This document shows positions 1 to 4,651 of a DNA stretch of 10,775 bases, in pieces (positions within the stretch are counted from its first letter, which is position 1; every line of letters starts with the position of its first letter). The stretch is taken from contig JBBQLO010000025.1 in the NCBI GenBank assembly GCA_038327915.1, forward strand, positions 1-10,775, written 5' to 3'. The position numbers and the translations under genes are program-made. Origin of the DNA: CAIXDB01 sp038327915 (GTDB lineage Bacteria; Patescibacteriota; Minisyncoccia; Phycocordibacterales; DATDWN01). The notes below the pieces were generated by a model. That model searched no databases. It saw nothing but the letters and a program-made list of their open reading frames with translations, and was not told the origin of the DNA.

Positions 1-155
1 GGGTGCGGAAGGCGGACACGGGGAGGAACACGCCTCATGGAGTGTTCTGGAGCGGATGCTGAGTCGTGACGGAATTCATTGTCAGAGTCATCACTTACAC
101 ATTTTTAATAAAATAAGTTCGAGCAAAGTCGTAAAGACACAAACAGAAAAATTAA
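1..155. other. left edge, no identifiable gene
   Basis: This stretch is clearly more GC-rich in its first 75 bases than in the AT-rich remainder. One plus-strand frame (2 to a TGA at 185-187) stays open from the window edge, but its translation, which is rich in His and Glu at the start, resembles no family I know. The other plus frames carry stops within about 70 bases. It sits just upstream of the surviving recombinase homology, where the missing N-terminal part of that gene would be expected, yet nothing here reads as a resolvase catalytic domain. It may be unrelated flanking DNA or strongly decayed sequence. Confidence 0.4.
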
Positions 156-950
156 CCTCGGGCATATTGTGGAATATTATCATGTGAAACTTGTGGAATG
201 ACGATCACTGGTGAATACAGAGTGAAAAAACAAGTCAGTGGTAAAGAACATTATTACACTTACTACCACTGTTCCAAAAAACGACGAGATATGAAATGTC
301 CTGAACCATGTATTCGTCAGAAAGTCTTGGACAAACAAATTTCATCACTTCTTCAAAAAGTTTCTTTGCCACAAGATTGGGCGGACTATTTAAACTGTCG
401 TCTAGAAGACGACAGAAAGGAATCTGCCTAATCTGTTTCTTTTTTTGTTAAAAAGAATGAAAAACTCCTCCGAGATATCACAGATAAGCTCCAGCGACTT
501 TTGGATGGATATTTAGACCAAGATGTAGAAAAAGAAATTTATTGTGAACAAAAAGCTAAACTACTTTCTAAGAAAAAGTCACTGAAGGAAGAAATATCTC
601 TGAATGAGCAAAAGCAGAAACATTGGCTCGAACCGATGGAAAGATGGGTAAAAGAGGCACAGAATATGGAAAAAATTGCATTGGATAGAAACCTTTTCCA
701 CAAAAAGGTTGCTGCCAAAAAAATCTTTAGCTCGAACCTCCTCCTTTCCGAAAAACAGGTGCGCGCTTGCTCGCCAGATTCGGATTATTTTCTGGAGGAT
801 TACGAGGGGAATTTTGGAGGAAACCATTGGAACGCACTTCGTGCATCCCACATTCTTGCTTCTTCAAAACCGATTTGTTCTATTTTGGTGCCGAGACCCA
901 GATTCGAACTGGGGACCTATTCCTCTTCAGGGAAGCGCTCTACCAACTGA
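156..950 (+). pseudogene. large serine recombinase, C-terminal remnant with in-frame stop
   Basis: This is the zinc beta-ribbon and coiled-coil part of a large serine recombinase, an enzyme class that integrates and excises mobile DNA. The reading frame gives a Cys-pair motif CETCGMTITGEYR near 183-220, then YYHCSKK and KCPEPC, the four-cysteine zinc ribbon. After it comes the family-typical stretch LQRLLDGYLDQDVEKE near 490-535, a Lys/Glu-rich coiled coil, and a C-terminal block including KVAAKKIF and SNLLLSEKQVRA. A TAA at 429-431 interrupts the same frame: homology continues on both sides without a shift, so it looks like a nonsense mutation, probably from a CAA Gln codon. The resolvase catalytic domain with its N-terminal serine is absent, and stops at 132 and 153 precede the homology. 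The last ~20 codons read through the antisense of tRNA-Phe (886-961), so the real family end is near 885. Two separately translated pieces are possible but unlikely to be active. Confidence 0.8.
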
Positions 951-961
951 GCTATCTCGGC
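886..961 (-). tRNA. tRNA-Phe (anticodon GAA), CCA encoded
   Basis: Read on the minus strand from 961, a full cloverleaf forms. The acceptor GCCGAGA pairs with TCTCGGC, the D stem is GCTC/GAGC, and the anticodon loop CTGAAGA gives GAA. The T arm is CCCAG-TTCGAAT-CTGGG, the discriminator is A at 889, and CCA is encoded at 888-886. The first anticodon-stem pair is C-T, a mismatch. A TATATA at 967-972 lies right before the 5' end and could be the -10 of a tRNA promoter, though no good -35 is seen. The 3' end abuts the recombinase remnant, the arrangement expected after integration next to a tRNA gene. Confidence 0.93.
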
Positions 962-1049
962 ATGTCTATATACTACACAAAAAAATTAAAGTTGCGACTA
1001 TAAATCTTAATGAAACTAAAATTTATAATTTCGAAATTATTTCACTTTC

Positions 1050-1307
1050 TTACTTCTTAAAACTATTTACAAATGTATTGAAATTATCAAGGTTGGTCTT
1101 AGCTCCCCCATAGGCGTGCAAGATTGCTTGTCCATATGGCTTTAGGAAGTAAAAAGCTCCCGCTGCGGTACCAATAATAATAATCCAGTACAGAAGAGAA
1201 AAAAATCTGGACAAACGCATGTGTCTTTGTATAGAACGCAAAATATCATTATTTTCTTCGGATAATGCCACGGAACGATGTAAAAGTTCTCTATCTTCAG
1301 GTGTCAT
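1050..1307 (-). CDS. small single-TM membrane protein, hypothetical
   Basis: An 85-residue protein of unknown function. Residues 1-30 are charged and helical (starting MTPEDRELLHRSVALSEENN) and probably form a short cytoplasmic coiled coil. Residues about 36-56 are one membrane helix (LLYWIIIIGTAAGAFYFL), followed by a polar tail of about 28 residues rich in Asn and Lys. The ATG at 1307 is the only sensible start; no clear Shine-Dalgarno precedes it, only a T-rich leader. I recall similar small proteins with an opening close to MTPEEREML in Parcubacteria, but I cannot name a family with a known role. It lies between the two tRNA genes on the same strand and reads as intact, unlike the neighbouring recombinase. 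Confidence 0.75.
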   Translation of the reverse strand: MTPEDRELLHRSVALSEENNDILRSIQRHMRLSRFFSLLYWIIIIGTAAGAFYFLKPYGQAILHAYGGAKTNLDNFNTFVNSFKK

Positions 1308-1343
1308 AAATATATGTTATCAAAAAAAATACAAAAAAGAAAG

Positions 1344-1368
1344 TTCTGTACCACCGGCAGGGATCGAA
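1344..1368 (-). repeat. partial copy of the tRNA-Arg 3' end (att-like repeat, distal)
   Basis: These 25 bases match 1496-1520, the T-loop to acceptor end of the tRNA-Arg gene plus its first downstream bases, at 23 of 25 positions (differences at 1350 and 1362). The copies are direct repeats 152 bp apart. The match runs past the tRNA end into the flanking ACAGAA (minus strand). That is what a duplicated attachment core of a tRNA-targeted element looks like. The copy cannot be part of a normal tRNA, because no matching T stem or D and anticodon arms of normal form lie upstream of it. Confidence 0.65.
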
Positions 1369-1385
1369 TCTTACAGATTCTATAC

Positions 1386-1434
1386 ACCTGTTCTGTTTTC
1401 TTTTCGTGAGTACACCCAAGAAAACAGAACAGGT
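1386..1434. repeat. 17-bp perfect inverted repeat (hairpin)
   Basis: Bases 1386-1402 are the exact reverse complement of 1418-1434, leaving a 15-base loop. On the plus strand four T follow the stem, which is weak for a terminator; on the minus strand no T run follows. The hairpin sits in the middle of the 127 bp between the two tRNA-Arg end repeats. A stem this long and perfect in non-coding DNA suggests either a functional structured RNA or the fold-back core of a miniature mobile element. Confidence 0.8.
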
Positions 1435-1449
1435 TTTCGATTCCTGACG

Positions 1450-1470
1450 AAAGCCATAACATGGCTTTTT
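1450..1470 (+). terminator. short hairpin with T run, plus strand
   Basis: AAAGCCAT (1450-1457) pairs with ATGGCTTT (1461-1468) around a 3-base loop, and T continues to 1470. Read on the plus strand this is terminator-like, but no plus-strand gene lies just upstream, so it may instead be one helix of the structured insert between the tRNA-Arg end repeats. Confidence 0.4.
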
Positions 1471-1500
1471 CCGGTGCAACAAAATTTCAAAAAAATTCTG

Positions 1501-1572
1501 TGCCACCGGCAGGAATCGAACCCACATCTATCCCTTAGGACGGGACTGTTCTATCCATTGAACTACGGCAGC
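1501..1572 (-). tRNA. tRNA-Arg (anticodon CCT)
   Basis: Read on the minus strand from 1572: acceptor GCTGCCG with CGGTGGC (two G-T wobbles), D stem GTTC/GAAC, anticodon stem GTCCC/GGGAT, and loop GTCCTAA giving CCT, which reads AGG Arg codons. The T arm is GTGGG-TTCGATT-CCTGC and the discriminator is A at 1501. CCA is not encoded; CAG follows, so CCA addition is needed, unlike tRNA-Phe in this window. A hairpin at 1573-1593 touches its 5' end, and the glutaredoxin-like gene ends 28 bases upstream on the same strand, so the tRNA may be cut from that transcript. Confidence 0.92.
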
Positions 1573-1593
1573 AAACTCCAATATAAGGAGTTT
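1573..1593 (-). other. hairpin between the glutaredoxin gene and tRNA-Arg
   Basis: AAACTCC (1573-1579) pairs with GGAGTTT (1587-1593) around a 7-base loop. It fills nearly all of the space between the end of the glutaredoxin-like gene and the 5' end of tRNA-Arg. It has no T run on the minus strand, so it is a poor terminator there. The loop reads TATATT on the minus strand and could also serve as a -10 element for the tRNA. RNA processing or a weak terminator are both possible. Confidence 0.45.
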
Positions 1594-1600
1594 ATTTCAA

Positions 1601-1852
1601 TTATGAAGTTAATCCCAAAGCTGCGGCGATTTTAGGTTTATTAAACCCAATAATAATTTCATCTCCAATAACGATGACAGGGACTCCTAACTGTCCTGAC
1701 TTATCCATCATCTCTCGACGTTTGTCAGCGTCAGCAAATACGTCAATATTTTCATACACTACATTGTTCGCATGAAAATAATCCTTGGCCATTACACAAT
1801 AATGACATGTAGGAGTCGAATAAATTGTTACTTTTTTTGTTGTATCAGTCAT
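1601..1852 (-). CDS. glutaredoxin-like protein
   Basis: An 83-residue thioredoxin-fold redox protein, the normal size for NrdH or YruB-type glutaredoxins. It opens with a beta strand (VTIYSTPTCHYC) carrying the CxxC active site at Cys16 and Cys19. The cis-proline motif GVPVIVIGDE follows, with Pro58, then the GF turn near residue 69 before the last helix. Family members reduce disulfides in the cytoplasm, using glutathione or thioredoxin reductase as electron source. Nothing here shows which partner is used, and no ribonucleotide reductase gene is nearby. The His-Tyr pair between the cysteines is not the common Pro-Tyr or Val-Gln. The ATG at 1852 is used; no strong Shine-Dalgarno is visible. 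It lies 96 bases downstream of the ftsB-like gene on the same strand. Confidence 0.88.
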   Translation of the reverse strand: MTDTTKKVTIYSTPTCHYCVMAKDYFHANNVVYENIDVFADADKRREMMDKSGQLGVPVIVIGDEIIIGFNKPKIAAALGLTS

Positions 1853-1866
1853 ACGTTTTTTGGTTA

Positions 1867-1875
1867 TGCTAGAAT
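1867..1875 (+). promoter_or_regulatory. extended -10-like element, plus strand
   Basis: TG-C-TAGAAT fits an extended -10 (TGnTATAAT) with one mismatch. No good -35 is seen. It points away from the glutaredoxin gene and into the antisense of the ftsB-like gene, where I see no convincing plus-strand gene. Confidence 0.25.
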
Positions 1876-1948
1876 AATAGAATTAAATGAATAAACTAAA
1901 TGAACACTACATCCCCGAACGTCTCACAGCACAGGTACTGCAAGTATA

Positions 1949-2335
1949 TCAAAAACTCTTTTTAAAGTGTAGGAGGCGTAGTAGTCTGTCCCACCAGCTA
2001 CCATCCACTTTATCCGGTGATGTTGAAGTAGTGCTGTCGAATACAACAACCATATTTTCATTTTGCTTAGCAACACTGAACTTGGAACGGATTTCGGCTT
2101 CAACACCGAGGGTGGTCTGTAAACGTTCCATGCGAGTACGTAGATCATTTTCCCGTACCTGCAACTCAGCTGTTTGCCTCTTGGCATTTTCTTTCAAAAC
2201 TTCACTCTCACCTTGCTTTTGATATACTAAATACAGAGACCGTAGAGAAAAAAGAACGAGAATGGCCAACACCAGAAGTGTCAGCCGATGATAAACGATT
2301 TTCCGAACCTTGCGTTTTTGCTGAAAATCAAGCAT
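1949..2335 (-). CDS. FtsB/DivIC-like septum formation initiator protein
   Basis: A 128-residue bitopic membrane protein from the ATG at 2335. A short basic cytoplasmic N-terminus (MLDFQQKRKVRKIVYHR) leads into one membrane helix at about residues 18-38. A coiled coil follows at about 40-78, and then a small folded end with GVEAEIRSKFSVAKQNENMVVV. This layout and the IRSKFSV-type segment match the FtsB/DivIC family, which links FtsL and FtsQ in the divisome and helps start septal peptidoglycan synthesis. An upstream ATG at 2383 would add 16 residues, but that extension is antisense to the 36-aa gene and lies across a promoter-like TTGTTT-16-TATACT (2370-2343), so I prefer 2335. The C-terminal 25 residues are Ser/Thr then Trp/Lys-rich and less typical. 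Downstream, glutaredoxin follows on the same strand. Confidence 0.82.
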   Translation of the reverse strand: MLDFQQKRKVRKIVYHRLTLLVLAILVLFSLRSLYLVYQKQGESEVLKENAKRQTAELQVRENDLRTRMERLQTTLGVEAEIRSKFSVAKQNENMVVVFDSTTSTSPDKVDGSWWDRLLRLLHFKKSF

Positions 2336-2342
2336 GATAGTC

Positions 2343-2370
2343 AGTATATGCTTTTCCAGCAAAAAAACAA
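2343..2370 (-). promoter_or_regulatory. probable promoter of the ftsB-like gene
   Basis: On the minus strand TTGTTT (2370-2365), a 16-base spacer and TATACT (2348-2343) lie just upstream of the ATG at 2335. A start 7 bases after the -10 would give an almost leaderless mRNA. The element overlaps the first codons of the divergent 36-aa gene. Confidence 0.45.
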
Positions 2371-2458
2371 AAAGAAAATCCAAGTTGTCTGGACAGTCCT
2401 CGTCATTATTATCATTGCGAGCATGATTATGCTCTACTTACCTGCTATTTTTAGTTAA
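2348..2458 (+). CDS. 36-residue single-TM membrane peptide
   Basis: A very short gene. ATG at 2348 and TAA at 2456-2458 give 36 residues: a basic, glutamine-containing head (MLFQQKNKKKIQVVW), one hydrophobic helix of about 18 residues, and the end YLPAIFS. The positive head and the helix predict a cytoplasmic N-terminus. I recall short peptides with the same MLFQxKNKxxIQxxW opening beside ftsB-like genes in Parcubacteria, but know no function. The gap to the divergent ftsB-like start is only 12 bases, so the two must share regulatory sequence. A plus-strand terminator at 2536-2563 follows, about 80 bases past the stop, which supports transcription on this strand. No Shine-Dalgarno is seen. 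Confidence 0.72.
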   Translation: MLFQQKNKKKIQVVWTVLVIIIIASMIMLYLPAIFS

Positions 2459-2500
2459 AAGTTTTATTTAAAATCTATTACTTTTTAAAAAGTGAATCTC

Positions 2501-2528
2501 AAAGCGAAAGGCCACCCGAAGGTGACCT
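2501..2528 (-). terminator. UUCG-loop hairpin terminator, minus strand
   Basis: On the minus strand AGGTCACC (2528-2521), loop TTCG and GGTGGCCT (2516-2509) form an 8-bp stem with one G-T wobble, closed as C(UUCG)G, an extra-stable tetraloop. A broken T run (TTCGCTTT) follows. It lies 26 bases past the stop of the 54-aa gene and is its likely terminator. Confidence 0.6.
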
Positions 2529-2535
2529 GTTGTAT

Positions 2536-2563
2536 AGAAAGCGCGACAGCTTTTTATTTTTTT
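2536..2563 (+). terminator. rho-independent terminator, plus strand
   Basis: AGAAAGC (2536-2542) pairs with GCTTTTT (2549-2555), including one G-T wobble, around a 6-base loop. After one A, seven T follow (2557-2563). It ends the transcript of the 36-aa gene. Its T run overlaps the last codons (Lys-Lys-stop) of the convergent 54-aa gene. Confidence 0.65.
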
Positions 2564-2718
2564 CTCAAAGATGGCCACGTAAACATCACCCACAACCACG
2601 TAAGCAGCGGTGGAGGGAGTTCCTGCTTCGGACAAATGTCTCGGGCGCGAAAATACCCTTCGATTAGATACATCAAAAATAGAACAGCTACAATAATATA
2701 ACACAAAAATGGTGACAT
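2554..2718 (-). CDS. 54-residue Trp-rich small membrane protein
   Basis: A short gene from ATG at 2718 to TAA at 2554-2556. Residues 4-23 (FLCYIIVAVLFLMYLIEGYF) form a membrane helix. A charged linker RARDICPKQELPPP follows, then a second hydrophobic stretch LLTWLWVMFTWPSL with three Trp, and a basic end RKK. The region is more GC-rich than the non-coding DNA around it. A TTGACT-17-TATCTT promoter ends 12 bases before the ATG, and a UUCG hairpin terminator lies 26 bases after the stop, so the gene appears to be its own transcription unit just downstream of lepA. I do not know the family. The two-segment, Pro-hinged design could be a small integral membrane protein of unknown role. It may start from a nearly leaderless mRNA. 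Confidence 0.72.
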   Translation of the reverse strand: MSPFLCYIIVAVLFLMYLIEGYFRARDICPKQELPPPLLTWLWVMFTWPSLRKK

Positions 2719-2730
2719 AATTCTTAAAAG

Positions 2731-2759
2731 AAGATATCACAAATATATTATGAAGTCAA
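2731..2759 (-). promoter_or_regulatory. promoter of the 54-aa gene
   Basis: On the minus strand TTGACT (2759-2754), a 17-base spacer and TATCTT (2736-2731). The predicted start near 2724 gives a leader of about 6 bases before the ATG at 2718. It begins 4 bases past the lepA stop codon, so the small gene can be expressed apart from lepA. Confidence 0.6.
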
Positions 2760-2762
2760 ATA

Positions 2763-4577
2763 TCAGCCCGAACGCATCATTTTGAGAAACACGTCTTGGG
2801 GTATATTGACCGTGCCACGAGCCTTCATTTTCTTTTTACCTTTTTTCTGTTTCTCACGAAGTTTCATTTTTCGAGTAATGTCCCCACCGTACATATGTTG
2901 GGTCACATCTTTACTAAAGGCAGCCACGCTTCGTGAAGAGATAATCCGGCCAAGAGCTTTTGCTTGAACCTTCATCACAAACATTTGACGCGGAAGAAGA
3001 CCGTGGAGTTTCTCGACTGTTTTTTCTGCTTCTGTTTCCACCGTTCGTCGCGAGACCACTCGAGAAAATGCCGGCAAGACTTCGTCAGCAACGAGAACAT
3101 CAAGCCGGACCACATCAGCTGGACGCATACCTTCTATCTCGTACGAAAGTGAGGCAAAACCGGCGGTGACGCTTTTGAGTGTATCGAAAAAATTACGCAT
3201 CATTTCTCTCAAAGGCATGCGTAAAAAAAGCCGTGTTCGATCCTCTCCAAAGTTTTCCGAATCCCCCACTTCCGCTTCATGGTCGTACAAGATTTGCATA
3301 ATATTGCCGAGGTATGAGAGTGGTGTGATGATAACCAATGAAGCCCACGGCTCTCGAATTTCTTTAACCAAACCGTCATCGGGAAATTGTGCCGGTGAAA
3401 ATATAGTTTCCTGTTTACCATTGGTATACGTCACTTCATATGTAATTGTTGGCATCGTCACAACGAGGTCGAGATTGAATTCTCTACGCAGTCGTTCAGT
3501 GATAATTTCGAGATGAAGCATGCCGAGAAAACCACAACGAAAACCACGACCGAGTGATCCGGATGATTCTTCTTCGTATGTGTAAGATGAGTCAGAAAGT
3601 TTAAGCTTGCCCAAGGCCTGTTTGAGGGTCGTGAAATCATCTTGACTTTCTGGATAAATAGAAGCCCAGACCACAGGTGAAGGCGACATGTACCCAGGCA
3701 ATGGTGGTTCAGTATCAAATGTACTGGAAACAGTATCCCCGACCGACGCAATACCAGGCTGTTTAATACCCGTAACAACATAACCAATCTCTCCTGCCGA
3801 GAGCATCTCAACTGGACGTTCGTCGGGAGCAAAAATTCCGACTTCGATAGCAGTAAAAGTCTCTTCAGCGATTTTGAACACGAGCGCGGTATTACGCGAC
3901 ACTGATCCTTCCATCACACGAATAAAAACAATAACACCGCGATGAGTTGAATACTTGAAGTCGAAAACCAACGCTCGAAATGATTTAGCAGCAGCAGAAC
4001 CAGACAAGATTTCCGTTTTTGGTGGAGGTATACGTCGAACGATTTCAGTGAGAAGGCCCGCAACACCCTCTCCTGTTTTTCCAGAGACACATAAAATATC
4101 TTCTTCACGACAGTCAAGCAACTTCACAATTTCCGCCGTGACGTCATCAATACGTGCAAGCGGTGAATCTATTTTTGAAATAACTGGAATAATAGTCAGT
4201 CCGGCTTCACGTGCCATACCAAGTGTTGTCAAAGTCTGAGCCTGCACTCCTTGTGTCGCATCCACGAGAAGAATAGAACCTTCGACGGCCTTGAGTGCTC
4301 GAGACACTTCGTACGAAAAGTCGATATGTCCGGGAGTGTCGATGAGATTAAGAATATAGTCGGTTTTTTCGACACCCATACCTGTTTGGTATCGCATTCG
4401 GACAGGCTGCATTTTGATAGTAATTCCTCTCTCTCTCTCAAGTTCCATGGAGTCTAGTACTTGATCCTGCATTTTACGAGGTTCAATTGTGCCTGTAATT
4501 TCAAGCATCCTATCCGCGAGAGTGGATTTTCCGTGGTCTATATGCGCGATAATGCTAAAATTTCTGATATTATTCAT
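2763..4577 (-). CDS. lepA: elongation factor 4 (LepA), ribosome-bound GTPase
   Basis: A 604-residue translational GTPase, full length for EF4. EF4 binds the ribosome, promotes back-translocation or remodels stalled complexes, and affects initiation or assembly. From the ATG at 4577: G1 AHIDHGKST at 11-19, G2 RGIT at 50-53, G3 DTPGH at 80-84, G4 SKID at 134-137 where NKID is usual, and a G5-like SGKTGEG. EF-G-like domains II, III and V follow. The LepA-specific C-terminal domain ends with YGGDITRK, KKKMKARG and NIPQDVFL. A TTG at 4583 could add two residues, but the ATG opening MNNIRNFSIIAHIDHGKST matches the family start. It is 74 bases downstream of murJ and probably shares its transcript, though an extended -10 (TG-C-TTTAAT, about 4586-4594) could act on its own. 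The TGA stop argues against a recoded TGA. Confidence 0.97.
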   Translation of the reverse strand: MNNIRNFSIIAHIDHGKSTLADRMLEITGTIEPRKMQDQVLDSMELERERGITIKMQPVRMRYQTGMGVEKTDYILNLIDTPGHIDFSYEVSRALKAVEGSILLVDATQGVQAQTLTTLGMAREAGLTIIPVISKIDSPLARIDDVTAEIVKLLDCREEDILCVSGKTGEGVAGLLTEIVRRIPPPKTEILSGSAAAKSFRALVFDFKYSTHRGVIVFIRVMEGSVSRNTALVFKIAEETFTAIEVGIFAPDERPVEMLSAGEIGYVVTGIKQPGIASVGDTVSSTFDTEPPLPGYMSPSPVVWASIYPESQDDFTTLKQALGKLKLSDSSYTYEEESSGSLGRGFRCGFLGMLHLEIITERLRREFNLDLVVTMPTITYEVTYTNGKQETIFSPAQFPDDGLVKEIREPWASLVIITPLSYLGNIMQILYDHEAEVGDSENFGEDRTRLFLRMPLREMMRNFFDTLKSVTAGFASLSYEIEGMRPADVVRLDVLVADEVLPAFSRVVSRRTVETEAEKTVEKLHGLLPRQMFVMKVQAKALGRIISSRSVAAFSKDVTQHMYGGDITRKMKLREKQKKGKKKMKARGTVNIPQDVFLKMMRSG

Positions 4578-4608
4578 ATTCAAACATTAAAGCACATAAA
4601 TGAATCTT

Positions 4609-4627
4609 GCACACATCAGGTGTGTGC
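4609..4627 (-). other. hairpin in the murJ-lepA gap
   Basis: GCACACA (4609-4615) pairs exactly with TGTGTGC (4621-4627) around a 5-base loop. No T run follows on the minus strand, so full termination is unlikely. It may stabilise the murJ mRNA end, mark a processing site, or partly weaken read-through into lepA. Confidence 0.45.
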
Positions 4628-4651
4628 GGAAAGTGAATAGCGTGAGTAGGG

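Noticed and set aside
676..1113. 145-aa open frame across the recombinase tail and tRNA-Phe
   Set aside because: It overlaps the recombinase frame and reads through the antisense of a tRNA; its RDPDSNWGP-like segment is the known translated-tRNA pattern.
1219..1635. 138-aa plus-strand open frame with VPPAGIES and CHRQESNPH
   Set aside because: It crosses the 85-aa gene, the tRNA-Arg end repeat and the tRNA-Arg gene in antisense; the peptides are translated tRNA.
1887..2222. 111-aa plus-strand open frame after a -10-like element
   Set aside because: Only the first ~20 codons are outside the ftsB-like gene, the rest is its antisense, and there is no ribosome binding site.
2492..2701. 69-aa plus-strand frame
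   Set aside because: Antisense to the 54-aa gene and reads through the plus-strand terminator.
2468..2740. 90-aa minus-strand frame with a GTG start
   Set aside because: It overlaps the 54-aa gene in another frame, runs through that gene's terminator and lacks a sensible domain or hydrophobic pattern.
2520..2740. Structured ncRNA (SRP RNA or 6S-like) in the gap after lepA
   Set aside because: No GGAA/GGAAGCAG SRP core or 6S closing stem could be formed; the GC-rich block is better explained as the 54-aa coding region.
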